A stretch of 64,000 nucleotides of DNA, taken from the NCBI GenBank assembly GCA_021792135.1, contig JAJYVF010000010.1, positions 62,001-126,000 on the forward strand. Reading direction: 5' to 3'. This document shows, in pieces, positions 1 to 10,127 of this stretch. Each line of letters opens with the position of its first letter. Positions within the stretch are counted from its first letter, which is position 1. This stretch comes from Acidobacteriota bacterium (GTDB lineage Bacteria; Acidobacteriota; Terriglobia; Terriglobales; Acidobacteriaceae). The position numbers were made by a program, and so were the translations under genes. The notes below the pieces were generated by a model that was given only the letters and a program-made list of their open reading frames with translations, searched no databases and was not told the DNA's origin.

Positions 1-498
1 CGGATCGTACTGGCTTTCCGGCGTCAGCCCGACCTTCTCCTTCTTGAAGCGGTCCATGATGTCCGACTCGGTAATCGAACTGATGCCCTTGTAATTGATC
101 TCGCGGATGGTCGGCTTCTCGCGCACATACACGTCCAGGATCACGCCCTGCGGCGTGTCTTCCTTCTCAATGCGGACGTCCTCGAAATAGCCCGTGTTCC
201 ACAGCGAATTGAAGTCGCGCTCCACCGTGAGCGGATCGTAGGGCTCGCCCACGTGGCTGAACATGCGGGCCAGGACCGTCTCCCGGGGGATCCGGCGGGT
301 ACCGATCACGCGGATCTGGATCACATTCTGCTGCTGGCCGGGCTCGGCGGAAGCCGCCGCAGGCAGAGCTTCCTGGGCGAACAGCGGTGCGGCCGGCAAT
401 ACAGGAGCCAGTACGAGAGCCAGAACCAGGGAGCGCCCGAAACAGCGGCGCAAATTCCTGCATGATACGTGCGGGGAGCCTGCGCTCCAGAAGTTCAC
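1..498 (-). CDS. bamA: BamA-like outer-membrane assembly protein, N-terminal part (runs off the window)
   Basis: Reading the minus strand from the right gives a hydrophobic signal-like stretch (SLVLALVLAPVLPAA), then a POTRA-type region with VIQIRVIGTRRIPRETVL, NTGYFEDVRIEKED and VYVREKPTIREINYKGI. This is the usual start of the BamA/Omp85 family, which inserts beta-barrel proteins into the outer membrane. The rest of the gene lies left of base 1. The start is uncertain: I placed it at a GTG (498), but an in-frame TTG at 453 lies just after AGGA. The ATG at 463 is in another frame and does not encode the POTRA sequence. Upstream (499-740) I see only a -10-like box and no gene. Family assignment is firm; the exact start is not. 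Confidence 0.75.
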   Translation of the reverse strand, partial: MNFWSAGSPHVSCRNLRRCFGRSLVLALVLAPVLPAAPLFAQEALPAAASAEPGQQQNVIQIRVIGTRRIPRETVLARMFSHVGEPYDPLTVERDFNSLWNTGYFEDVRIEKEDTPQGVILDVYVREKPTIREINYKGISSITESDIMDRFKKEKVGLTPESQYDP

Positions 499-555
499 GG
501 GAAAAATAGGCACACCCTCACTGCTCAAAATCGGGCAAATCTATGGGAAAAGGCG

Positions 556-561
556 ATTATA
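556..561 (-). promoter_or_regulatory. Possible -10 box for the BamA-like gene
   Basis: The minus strand carries a perfect TATAAT here, about 58 bases upstream of the chosen GTG. No convincing -35 hexamer lies 16-18 bases further upstream, so this is a weak call. The interval 499-740 otherwise shows nothing recognisable. Confidence 0.3.
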
Positions 562-740
562 ACAGCGCGATTCACGCAGGGAACGCCGTCCGGCTCGGCG
601 CCCCGACAGTTCCCGGCAGCATGGAACCCAGCGAATCCCCCTGGACTCGTTGGCGGCAACTTCATTTCACTCTCCCGCCCTCTGCATCAGGCATTGTCAG
701 GGATCATGTCGGGAAAAAAGTTGCCTTCAGTGTATCGGAA

Positions 741-2894
741 TCACGCGCGTTTGGCTGTGGATCGGAGGGCTCTGCGCACATCTACCAGTACCGAATAGAA
801 GACCGGCCCTCCGCCCAGATCGTTCAGCCGTTGCGAGGTGAGCAGATTCACGTTGTGTCCGCCGGCGGATAGCTTGTTCCATCCCACCCGCGCGGCCACC
901 ACGCCGGGCCGAACCGCTCCATCCACGTGGGCGCGCAGCCGCAGGCTTCCGCGATCGTTGAACACCTCAACCGCATCGCCTTCCGCGATTCCGCGCTGCG
1001 CGGCGTCGTCGCGATGCATCTCCAGCACGCCGTTGTGCGCGGTCTCCATCTCCCGGTGGCCGGGCAGGTTGATAAAGGTGGAATTCATGTAGTTGTCCGA
1101 TTTGCGCGGAAGGAACTCCAGCGGGTAGGGCCCGCCCTCTGCGGTGTGCCGCGACTCTGCCGCCGGGCGAAACGCCGGCAGCGGATCGACGCCCTCGGCC
1201 GCCAGCTTTTCCGAGAAAAATTCGATTTTGCCGCTCGGCGTCGGAAAGGGTCCCTCGCCAAACGGCTGAAATGGCCGCCGCGGTCCCTCGGAAAAATGCA
1301 GCCGTTCGATCCCGCCGTTCTCCCGAAGGCTCTGCGGCGTCGTCCCGGCGAGCCATGGATCCTGATTCTCCGCATCGCCGGCACGCAGCGCCTGGGCCAT
1401 CAGCTCATCCACCGTATCCCGGAAGCAGGGCTCGGTGAAACCCATCCGCGCCGCCAGCCCGGTAAAGAGCCATACGTTGGACCTCGCTTCTCCCAGGGGC
1501 TCAATCGCCTGATCGGAAATCTGCACGTAGTAGTGTCCGTAAGCGCCCTGGATGTCCCGGTGTTCGAGGAAAGTGGTTGCCGGCAGGACAAGATCGGCGT
1601 AATCCGCCGTGTCGGTGAAGAACTGTTCGTGAACCACGGTGAACAGGTCCGGCCGCGACAGCCCGCGCAGCACCGCGCCCTGGTCGGGCGCAATGGCCGC
1701 GGGATTCGAGTTGTAGACGAACAGCGCATGCACCGCAGGATCACGCAATTCCGTCAGCGCATGGCCCAGCCGCGACATGTTCACCACGCGCGCCGGGCGA
1801 CCGAGCGGGCTGGACAGCATCAGGTCGGGCCGCTCCAGCGCAGCGCTGTCCCAGCGAAAAGCGCCGCTGGTGGAAAGCTGCAGCCCGCCGCCCAGGCGCT
1901 TCCACGCGCCGGTGAGCGCGGGCAGCATGGCAATGGCGCGTACCGCCGCGCCGCCATTGTCACTGCGCTGCACGCCGTAATTCAGGCGGATCACCGCCGG
2001 CGTGGTCGTGCCGTATTCCCCGGCCAGCCTCTCGATATCGGCGGCCGGAATCCCCGTCAGGGTCGACACGCGTTCCACGGGATACGCGGCGATCCGCTGG
2101 CAAAGCCGGTCGAACCCGTGGGTCCACTGTGCCACGTACTCCTGGTCGTAAAGCCCGTCGCGCACCAGGATGTGCATCATCCCCAGCGCCAGCGCAGAGT
2201 CCGTGCCGGGATTGATGGGGATGTACCAGTCGGCAGCCTTCGCCGTGCGGGTGGCATAGGGATCGATCACTACCAGCTTCGCCCCGTTGCGCCGCGCCTC
2301 CTCAATAAAGGGCCACAGGTGAATATTGTTGCCGTGGATATTCGCGCCCCACGCCACGATGAACCGGGCGTTCCGGAATGCCTCCGTGTCGGTGCCAAGC
2401 TTGCGCCCGTAAACAGAGAGCAGCGCTTCTCCTCCCGTCGTTGCGCAGATCGTGCGGTCCAGCTGCGATGCCCCCAGCCGGTGAAAGAAACGCCGGTCCA
2501 TGGAGCCATAGCCGAGCACGCCAATGGTCCCGGCATAGGAGTAGGGCAGGATCGACTCAGGTCCGTACTGGCGCGCAATCGCGTCCAGCCGCGCGGCAAT
2601 CGTATCGAGCGCCTCATCCCAGGAGATCCGCTCGAAGGATTCCGCTTCACGCCGGTGCTCCAGCGGCCCCTTCGGCGCATCTGCGCGCCGCCGCATCGGA
2701 TAGAGCAGCCGGTCCGGCGAATACACACGCTCCAGATACTTCGCCACCTTCCCGCAGAGAAAGCCCCGCGTCACCGGGTGACCAGGATCGCCCCGCAGCC
2801 GGGTAGCGCGCCCGCTCTCGTCAATCGTGACCAGCACGCCGCAGGAGTCGGGACAGTCGTGGGAACAGACGGCGTGGACGGTCTTCGCAGCCAT
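741..2894 (-). CDS. Molybdopterin-dependent oxidoreductase (bis-MGD family, [4Fe-4S] type)
   Basis: A protein of 717 aa starting MAAKTVHAVCSHDCPDSCG. The N-terminal cluster motif (C..DC..SCG, with another Cys in GFLCGK near residue 48) is the [4Fe-4S] site of the DMSO reductase/formate dehydrogenase superfamily. Later segments FIVAWGANIHGNN, VVIDPYATRTA, LFVYNSNPAAIAP and FTDTADYADLVLPATTFLEH are typical cofactor-binding blocks, and the C-terminal third is the molydopterin dinucleotide-binding domain. No selenocysteine codon is seen. The substrate cannot be told from sequence. No iron-sulfur or membrane partner subunit is adjacent, so it may be a soluble single-subunit enzyme. I chose the ATG at 2894 over an upstream TTG (2930) because the family begins here; a TACAAT box ends just 5 bases upstream of it. 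Confidence 0.85.
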   Translation of the reverse strand: MAAKTVHAVCSHDCPDSCGVLVTIDESGRATRLRGDPGHPVTRGFLCGKVAKYLERVYSPDRLLYPMRRRADAPKGPLEHRREAESFERISWDEALDTIAARLDAIARQYGPESILPYSYAGTIGVLGYGSMDRRFFHRLGASQLDRTICATTGGEALLSVYGRKLGTDTEAFRNARFIVAWGANIHGNNIHLWPFIEEARRNGAKLVVIDPYATRTAKAADWYIPINPGTDSALALGMMHILVRDGLYDQEYVAQWTHGFDRLCQRIAAYPVERVSTLTGIPAADIERLAGEYGTTTPAVIRLNYGVQRSDNGGAAVRAIAMLPALTGAWKRLGGGLQLSTSGAFRWDSAALERPDLMLSSPLGRPARVVNMSRLGHALTELRDPAVHALFVYNSNPAAIAPDQGAVLRGLSRPDLFTVVHEQFFTDTADYADLVLPATTFLEHRDIQGAYGHYYVQISDQAIEPLGEARSNVWLFTGLAARMGFTEPCFRDTVDELMAQALRAGDAENQDPWLAGTTPQSLRENGGIERLHFSEGPRRPFQPFGEGPFPTPSGKIEFFSEKLAAEGVDPLPAFRPAAESRHTAEGGPYPLEFLPRKSDNYMNSTFINLPGHREMETAHNGVLEMHRDDAAQRGIAEGDAVEVFNDRGSLRLRAHVDGAVRPGVVAARVGWNKLSAGGHNVNLLTSQRLNDLGGGPVFYSVLVDVRRALRSTAKRA

Positions 2895-2977
2895 AATGCA
2901 TTGTAGGATTGTTCGGCCCGCAGCTCGCAATCCGAAATATTTCAGTGCTCAGAACAGATCGGAGTGAGTGCCGATTC

Positions 2978-3227
2978 TCAAATGCCGAGGTCCTTCATCA
3001 GCGCCTCAGGATTCCGGAAACGCCTGCCCTTGCCGCGATCCGCCGCCTTCAGGGCCCCTCACCGTCGTGGCATGGGGAATCCTCGCCTCAAAGGGCAGGG
3101 CTTTTTCGGCAGCCACCCGCACCATACGGACAGCATCCGGGACGGACATGCCCGTTTCCGCCAGTGTTTGCGCAGCCAGCTCCCTGACCTTCCTGTCGAT
3201 GCGGACATGCACCATGGCGGCCGCCAT
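2978..3227 (-). pseudogene. RelB/DinJ-type antitoxin, frameshifted, no toxin gene beside it
   Basis: The minus strand starts with GGAGGG, 7 bases, then ATG, giving MAAAMVHVRIDRKVRELAA, GMSVPDAVRMVRV and AAEKALPFEARIPHATTVR. This matches the ribbon-helix-helix RelB/DinJ antitoxin family. As written, the frame goes off at a run of four C (plus strand 3055-3058) and stops at 3006. Removing one base there restores the family C-terminus: ALKAADRGKGRRF followed by RNPEALMKDLGI and a stop at 2978-2980. So this is one extra base, either a true frameshift or a sequencing error. The partner toxin gene normally follows at once, but the oxidoreductase starts 83 bases away and no toxin is present. It is an orphan and probably decayed unit. 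Confidence 0.6.
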
Positions 3228-3256
3228 GTTTCGGCCCTCCTGCGATGCCTTGTATC

Positions 3257-4714
3257 TCAGCGCGCGACTTTTGCCGCCGTTTCCTCGGCAGCAGCGGGCG
3301 TTCCCGCCAGCGGCAGCGTGAAGAGGAAAGTCGCGCCGGCCCCCAGCTCGCTCTCCGCGCGAATGGTCCCGCCGTGGGCCAGCACGATGTGTTTCACAAT
3401 GGCCAGCCCCAGTCCGGTGCCGCCGGACTCCCGCGATCGCGCCTTGTCGACCCGGTAAAAGCGCTCAAAGATGCGCCCCAGGTGCTCATTGGCCATGCCC
3501 TGCCCGAAGTCCTGCACGTAGAACTCGACGGCGTTCTCGAGCGGCCGCGCGCCCACCACAATCCGCCTGCCCGACGCGCCATACTTCAGCGCATTCTCGA
3601 TCAGGTTCCCGAAGACCTGGGTCATGGCATCCACGTCGGCCAGCACCAGGGTGTCCGTGGCTTCGCCGGCTTCGAGAGAGACACCCGATTCCGTCACCAT
3701 GCCTGCCAGCGACTCGATGGCATCCTCCACCAGCGCCGACGCCCGCACCGGCTGCACCCTGGGTTTGTGTTCGCCGGATTCCACCTGGGCCAGCGCCAGC
3801 AGGTCCTCGGTCAGCCGGTTCACCCGCCGCGCGTTCTTCAGAATGATCCCCATGAATTCGCGCGCATGCTCGGGCAGGTCCAGGCTCTCTTCGAGCAGCG
3901 TTTCGACATAGCCCGAAATCGAAGTCAGCGGCGTGCGCAGCTCGTGCGACACATTGGCCACGAAGTCGCGGCGCATCTTCTCCGCCTGCTCGATCTTTGT
4001 CACGTCGTGCAGCACCGCCACCGCTCCTCCATCCGGAGTCGGCGCCGCGCTCACCTCGAAGACCCGCCCCGGCACCACGGAAATGGCCCTCCCGGTCCGG
4101 ATCGCCCTGTCCCGCAAGGCCGATGCGACGCACTGCAGCACGTCGGGATCGCGCACGCTCACCACCAGCGCCTTGCCCACCCGCACCGCGCTCGGAGCGA
4201 TGCGCTGCATGACCGCGTTGCACCAGTTCACCTGCCCGCCTGCATCGACGGCCACCACAGCCTCCTGCATGGAATCAAGCAATGCCGCCAGTTCGCGCTG
4301 CTTGTTCTCCTGCTCGCGGAACGACTGCTCCAGCCGATCCGCCGTCGTATCCAGCGCACGCGCTACCTCGGCGAACTCGTCGTTCCCGTCTTCCTCGATA
4401 CGCGCCTTGAAATCCCCGGCGGCAATCCGGCCGGCAAAGTCCACCACACGCCGCAGCCGTGCCGCGATGCGGCTCGAGATCCATGCTGAAACCAGCGTCG
4501 CCAGCAGGAGAGACAGCAGCGAGGCCGCAAACAGATCCCGCCGCAGAACGTGCAGCGCCGCCGCCTGCTGCGCAGGGCCCGGCAGCGCGATCCGCGCCTC
4601 CTCATGCAGAGAGTGGCCGACGATGTTGCGGAAAGAAAGGTCCAGTACGGCCGTGCCCAGGCAAAGCACCAGCACGAACGACAACAGCAATTTGGAAAAG
4701 ACTCTGCTCCTCAC
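3257..4714 (-). CDS. Sensor histidine kinase, PhoR type
   Basis: A membrane histidine kinase of 485 aa. There is a transmembrane helix at about residues 8-24 and a second at about 61-80, then HAMP (about 81-135), a PAS-like domain (about 142-235), the dimerisation/phosphoacceptor domain with FVANVSHELRTPL (His257), and an ATPase domain with NLIENALKYG, FGQGM and GGTGLGLAIVKH. HAMP-PAS-HisKA-HATPase is the PhoR/ResE arrangement. The extracytoplasmic part is short (about 36 residues), so a large periplasmic ligand domain is absent. It is the last gene of a three-gene run with the response regulator and a DinB-fold gene, and presumably phosphorylates that regulator. Phosphate sensing is plausible from architecture but not shown; no pst/phoU genes are in the window. 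Confidence 0.9.
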   Translation of the reverse strand: MRSRVFSKLLLSFVLVLCLGTAVLDLSFRNIVGHSLHEEARIALPGPAQQAAALHVLRRDLFAASLLSLLLATLVSAWISSRIAARLRRVVDFAGRIAAGDFKARIEEDGNDEFAEVARALDTTADRLEQSFREQENKQRELAALLDSMQEAVVAVDAGGQVNWCNAVMQRIAPSAVRVGKALVVSVRDPDVLQCVASALRDRAIRTGRAISVVPGRVFEVSAAPTPDGGAVAVLHDVTKIEQAEKMRRDFVANVSHELRTPLTSISGYVETLLEESLDLPEHAREFMGIILKNARRVNRLTEDLLALAQVESGEHKPRVQPVRASALVEDAIESLAGMVTESGVSLEAGEATDTLVLADVDAMTQVFGNLIENALKYGASGRRIVVGARPLENAVEFYVQDFGQGMANEHLGRIFERFYRVDKARSRESGGTGLGLAIVKHIVLAHGGTIRAESELGAGATFLFTLPLAGTPAAAEETAAKVAR

Positions 4715-4763
4715 GCACTGAACCCAGTGCTGTCATTAGAGCATTTCCGCGCCAGGCCCGCTG

Positions 4764-5273
4764 CTAACGCGCCATCGCGGGCTGGTCGTCCGCCGACGGC
4801 CCGTACACGCCCGGGATGGCGACTTCGAGCAGCCGCAGATAGACCCCCAGCTGCGCCCGGTGATGGATCAGATGGTCCATGAAAACGCGCCGCAGCGCCA
4901 GCGCCCGCGGCAGCGATGCCATCACCCGGTCGCCGAATCTGAAGCTCCAGGTGACGTCCAGCTGGTCGTCGCGCAGACCGCCCAGCGCCGTCCGCGCATC
5001 TTTCGCTGAGGAATCGAACTTCTCCAGCAGCTCAGCTGCCGATCCGGCCAGGAAGGGCGCGGTTCCCGGCTGCCGAACCATGGTGTCGCTGGCAATGATC
5101 GCGGAGCAGCGCAGCGGCAGGTCCGCAATGTGCGAAGACAGCCGCCCCAGGGTCATCGACTTCTCGTGCGGCTTCCAGCCGAAGCTCGACTCGGGCACGC
5201 GCTCCAGCATCATCCGCGTCTTCGGCATTTCCTCGTCAAATTCCAGCAGGTACAGCTCCTGAATGGTCATCAA
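4764..5273 (-). CDS. DinB-family (DUF1572/DinB_2-like) four-helix protein
   Basis: A protein of 169 aa with the DinB/YfiT four-helix layout: TIQELYLLEFDEEMPKTR at the start, SHIADLP in helix 2 and FMDHLIHHRAQLGVYLRLL in helix 3. The three histidines (one in SHIAD, two in DHLIHHR) are the usual divalent-metal ligands. Members act as metal-dependent thiol transferases or remain uncharacterised; the specific job here is unknown. It begins 6 bases after the response regulator and ends 49 bases before the histidine kinase, so it is wedged inside a two-component operon and probably co-transcribed. A second Met follows directly, so the start may be one codon later. Confidence 0.8.
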   Translation of the reverse strand: MMTIQELYLLEFDEEMPKTRMMLERVPESSFGWKPHEKSMTLGRLSSHIADLPLRCSAIIASDTMVRQPGTAPFLAGSAAELLEKFDSSAKDARTALGGLRDDQLDVTWSFRFGDRVMASLPRALALRRVFMDHLIHHRAQLGVYLRLLEVAIPGVYGPSADDQPAMAR

Positions 5274-5279
5274 TAGCTC

Positions 5280-6014
5280 CTACGCCCGCATTGCGGCCTC
5301 GCCCACCACCGCCCGATCCACCGTCTTCGGAATCTCGAATCGGTAACCGGCGCCGCGCACCGTCTTCAGGTACCGCGGGTTTTCCGGGTCTGCCTCGATT
5401 TTCTCGCGAATCCGGCGCACATACACGTCCACCGAGCGGGGCGTTACAAATCGGGCATCGCCCCAAACCGCATCGAGCAGGTGATCGCGGCTGAACACCC
5501 GTCCCGGATGCCGCGCCAGGTAGTCCAGCAGCCGGAACTCCGTCGCGGTCGTCGTGGTCAGCGCGCCGCGGACCTTCAGCTGCATGGCCCCCGCATCGAT
5601 CTCCACGTCTTCGAAGACAATGGAGGCCGGCGACGCGGGCCGCTCAAAGCGCCGCAGCACCGCCTTGACCCTGGCCAGCAGCTCGCGCGGTGCAAACGGC
5701 TTCGTCACGTAATCATCGGCGCCCAGTTCCAGCCCCAGCACGCGGTCATTCTCGCCCGCCCGTGCCGTCACAAAGATGATCGGAATGCTGCTGAGAGAAG
5801 GGTGATTCCTCAGCCGCCGGCAGACATCCAGTCCGTCCCCGCCGGGAACCATAATGTCCAGCAGAAACAACGCGGGCGCCTGGCGCTCCGCATCGGGGAT
5901 CAGGCTGCCGGGCGTACCGTAGATGCGGGCGGGAAAGCCCGCGGCTTCCAGATGATGCTGGATCAGGCGAGCAATATCGGCGTCGTCCTCGAGCACGAAT
6001 ACGGTCTGATTCAA
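5280..6014 (-). CDS. Response regulator, OmpR/PhoB family
   Basis: A protein of 244 aa. The receiver domain (residues 1-120) has the acidic pair in VLEDDADI, phospho-acceptor Asp53 in LLDIMVPGGDG, Thr in FVTARAG and Lys105 in DDYVTKPFAP. The winged-helix DNA-binding domain (about 140-230) contains TATEFRLLDYLARHPGRVF, the recognition helix in SVDVYVRRIREKIE and TVRGAGYRF. It is the first gene of the operon with the DinB-fold gene and the PhoR-like kinase. Organisation and sequence fit a PhoB-like regulator, but the target regulon cannot be inferred from this window. Confidence 0.9.
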   Translation of the reverse strand: MNQTVFVLEDDADIARLIQHHLEAAGFPARIYGTPGSLIPDAERQAPALFLLDIMVPGGDGLDVCRRLRNHPSLSSIPIIFVTARAGENDRVLGLELGADDYVTKPFAPRELLARVKAVLRRFERPASPASIVFEDVEIDAGAMQLKVRGALTTTTATEFRLLDYLARHPGRVFSRDHLLDAVWGDARFVTPRSVDVYVRRIREKIEADPENPRYLKTVRGAGYRFEIPKTVDRAVVGEAAMRA

Positions 6015-6213
6015 GAGCTCGTTTCCTCCTCGCGCCCGTTCCGCACACCCCGGACGCGCCCGCCTTCAGGCTATCGCACCTGGGCAAAGAGAATGCAAAC
6101 GTTCTGTTAATTCGAACTGCCCCGCGGCGACCCCGAATGCGGCTCAGGCCTGTTCTGCCTCGCTCCGAAATCGCCCGCCGGCGGCCTGTTCCCGGCGCAG
6201 GCCCAGCCGCCGA

Positions 6214-7158
6214 TTAATGTGCGTGGGAGTGCCTGTGCTCATGGTCGTGAACATGCGGTTCTTCCGTCGCGATCAGGCATCCATGAGCCGTCTCGCACAC
6301 CACATGCTCGAACTGCAGCGTCGTGTGGTGGATCCGGAAGCGGTCCCGCAGCACCGCATTGATGCTCTCGCGGATGCGGTTGCTTTCCGACGGCGGAATA
6401 TCGGCAATCGTCACATGGCTCGAAAGCGCGTGGGTGTGAGACCCGAGGCTCCAGACATGCAGGTCGTGGACGTCCTCGACGCCGTCGATTTCCGCCAGCG
6501 TCTCCCGAATCTCCACCAGGGAAATGCCCCGCGGCGTGCCTTCCAGCAGGATATTGAGCGTTTCGCGCACGATCCCGATCGAAGACCACAGGATCAGCGC
6601 GGCAATCGCCAGCGAGAGCGCCGGATCGATCCAGGTGCGCCCGGTGAGCAGGATCGCGAGGCCTCCGACGATAACGGCTGCGGTGGACAGCGTGTCTCCC
6701 AGCATGTGAATGAAGACGCTGCGGATATTGATGTCGTGGCTCACCCGCCACAGCATGGCTGCGATCGCCCCGTTCATCAGCACGCCGGCCGCCGCGACCG
6801 CCATCATGGTGCGCGAGCCTACCGCGGTCGGATGGTCAAAGCGGCGAACGGCTTCCAGCGCGATCCAGACCGCAATCACAATCAGCATCAGCGCATTGAG
6901 AAAGGCGGCCAGAACTCCCGCGCGCTGGTAGCCGAAGGTCTTCCGGTCGGTCGCGGGCCTTGTCTGGAACCAGACGGCGACAAAGGAGAGAACAATGGCC
7001 AGCGCGTCCGAGGCGTTGTGCCCGGCTTCGGAAATCAGGGCCAGAGAATGGGCATGCAGCCCCGCAACAAGCGTCAGCAGGACATAAGCTATGGTTGCGA
7101 TCAGGGAAAGGCGCAGCACCTTCTGCATGGCTGTGGAGTTTGCGCCATGAACATGCAT
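6214..7158 (-). CDS. Cation diffusion facilitator family zinc/cobalt efflux transporter
   Basis: An inner-membrane antiporter of 314 aa in the CDF (CzcD/ZitB) family. Six transmembrane segments are visible between about residues 17 and 200, with the metal-site motifs EAGHNASDAL (helix 2) and HMLGDTLS (helix 5). A cytoplasmic domain follows (ETLAEIDGVEDVHDLHVWSLG), and the C-terminus is a histidine-rich tail (HVHDHEHRHSHAH). Both ends carry His clusters (MHVHG at the start). The role is export of Zn2+ or similar divalent metal against protons. It stands alone; no metal-responsive regulator is next to it. Confidence 0.9.
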   Translation of the reverse strand: MHVHGANSTAMQKVLRLSLIATIAYVLLTLVAGLHAHSLALISEAGHNASDALAIVLSFVAVWFQTRPATDRKTFGYQRAGVLAAFLNALMLIVIAVWIALEAVRRFDHPTAVGSRTMMAVAAAGVLMNGAIAAMLWRVSHDINIRSVFIHMLGDTLSTAAVIVGGLAILLTGRTWIDPALSLAIAALILWSSIGIVRETLNILLEGTPRGISLVEIRETLAEIDGVEDVHDLHVWSLGSHTHALSSHVTIADIPPSESNRIRESINAVLRDRFRIHHTTLQFEHVVCETAHGCLIATEEPHVHDHEHRHSHAH

Positions 7159-7254
7159 ACGCCTTCAGTCTATTCCCTCATCCCGTACCTGCGTGCCCGA
7201 TGCGCCAGGCAGAAGGGAACATGCCGCGGAATTTGTCTCGTCCGGGAGATGCCT

Positions 7255-7746
7255 CTATCGCCGCGGCAAAGGCGCGGAAGAGCGCGCCGGGCGTGGCGGC
7301 GGCATGCGCCGCAGATGCAGGGGATCGGTGCCAGTCCTCAGCCCGCTCCAGTTCTCCGCGATCACAATGCTGTTCTCCGGATGATGGACGTCGTAACGCA
7401 CCGAACAGGGAAATCCGAGGTGCAGGTCTTCCGTCTTCACGTGCTCGCGCAGCGCGGAGACATCCTGCGAGCACTCGTACTCCACCCCGCCGATCTCGTA
7501 CCTATAAATAAGGACCCGCACTTCGCGGGGCCGGCCATCCTCCTCAGCGTCAAACTCCGAGATATCCAGGATGGTTCCGTCCATGATGCGCCCGGACCGC
7601 ACCAGCTGCGCGCGCCGCTCCCGTTCGATCTCTTCCGGAGAAGGCTTCCGCCGGGTCGCCAGATAAGCCGCCACCCCGCCCAGGCAGAGAACGGAAGCCG
7701 CCACCGTCCCGATTACGTTCGGATCGCGCACTGAGAAGGTGTACAT
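7255..7746 (-). CDS. Small membrane-anchored protein, function unknown
   Basis: A protein of 163 aa starting MYTFSVRDPNVIG. One transmembrane helix (about residues 11-29) precedes a soluble domain with RSGRIMDGTILDISEFDAEE, VLIYRYEIGGVEYECSQDVS and VRYDVHHPENSIVIAENW. The pattern of a surface-exposed beta domain that recognises its own converted input resembles DUF3592-like proteins, but I do not assign it firmly. A frame extends further upstream to 7995, but that would run across the hslV start, and GGAG sits 6 bases before the chosen ATG, so I use 7746. The C-terminus is Pro/Arg rich. Divergent from hslV. Confidence 0.65.
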   Translation of the reverse strand: MYTFSVRDPNVIGTVAASVLCLGGVAAYLATRRKPSPEEIERERRAQLVRSGRIMDGTILDISEFDAEEDGRPREVRVLIYRYEIGGVEYECSQDVSALREHVKTEDLHLGFPCSVRYDVHHPENSIVIAENWSGLRTGTDPLHLRRMPPPRPARSSAPLPRR

Positions 7747-7861
7747 CCGTAACTCCGGGGGGGCAGCCTGCCGCCAAAGGCGTGCCTGGACAGATGCAGA
7801 ATAGCGCAGAACCCGGTGGATGCAGAGGGTTTTCGTCCCCTGCGCTATACTCGCAGGAGAC

Positions 7862-8485
7862 ATGTCGAATCGCAGGATTGCAGCGACGGCCGCTTCGGGC
7901 GGTCGTTTTTCCTTCAGTGGCAAAAATCGCAGCCGGGCGGGCAGCCCGGGACGGATTCGTTCCACCACCGTCATTTGCGTCCGGCGCGGCGGCAACGTCG
8001 TGATGGCTGCCGATGGTCAGGTCACCATGGGCGAGGCGGTCTTCAAGCACACCGCCAGGAAGATCCGCCGCCTCTACCAGGACAAAATCCTGGCCGGTTT
8101 TGCGGGATCGACCGCCGACGCTTTTTCGCTCTTCAGCCGCTTCGAGACCAAACTGGAGCAGTACGCCGGCAATCTCGGACGCTCCGCCGTGGAACTGGCC
8201 AAGGACTGGCGCACCGACAAGATGCTGCGCAATCTCGAGGCCCTGCTGGTCGTCTCCGACCTGAACCAGACCTATCTGATCAGCGGCTCGGGCGACGTCA
8301 TCGAGCCGGACGAGGGCATCGCGGCCATCGGCAGCGGCGGCTCCTACGCGCTGGCCGCGGCCCGCGCCCTGATGGAAAACACCGACCTGGGCGCCCGCGA
8401 CGTCGCCGAAAAGGCCCTCCGCATCGCCGGCCAGATCTGCATTTACACCAACGATAAGCTCACCATCGAAGAGCTTCACGCATAA
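7862..8485 (+). CDS. hslV: ATP-dependent protease proteolytic subunit HslV (ClpQ)
   Basis: A protein of 207 aa. From residue 35 it reads [20 protein letters not shown], the HslV core whose first Thr becomes the N-terminal nucleophile after processing; [20 protein letters not shown] and [14 protein letters not shown] follow. HslV forms a double hexamer that degrades substrates unfolded by HslU. The start ATG at 7862 has GGAG 5 bases upstream. This leaves 34 residues ([10 protein letters not shown]...GSPGRIRS) before the catalytic Thr35, where most HslV proteins have only the initiator Met. The prosegment is basic, Ser/Gly rich, and must be removed for activity. hslU follows 27 bases later, so the two are an operon. 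Confidence 0.93.
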   Translation: MSNRRIAATAASGGRFSFSGKNRSRAGSPGRIRSTTVICVRRGGNVVMAADGQVTMGEAVFKHTARKIRRLYQDKILAGFAGSTADAFSLFSRFETKLEQYAGNLGRSAVELAKDWRTDKMLRNLEALLVVSDLNQTYLISGSGDVIEPDEGIAAIGSGGSYALAAARALMENTDLGARDVAEKALRIAGQICIYTNDKLTIEELHA

Positions 8486-8512
8486 GAGCACAAGCCGCCA
8501 GGAGCATGGGGA

Positions 8513-10060
<1,548 letters not shown>

Positions 10061-10127
10061 GCCGCCCGCACTCCGTGCGGAAAAAAATATGGGGTGGGGT
10101 GGCGCAGGTGGCTCGATCGGCGGGGCT

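Noticed and set aside
167-463. 98-aa minus-strand frame from ATG 463 in the BamA-like gene
   Set aside because: It is out of frame with the POTRA sequence; the correct frame uses a GTG or TTG start.
927-2906. 659-codon plus-strand frame across the oxidoreductase gene
   Set aside because: Antisense shadow produced by G/C-rich codons; the minus-strand product has clear family motifs.
10066-10090. CCGCAC TCC GTGCGG hairpin right after hslU as a terminator
   Set aside because: It is followed by A, not T, on the plus strand, and on the minus strand the T-run precedes the stem.
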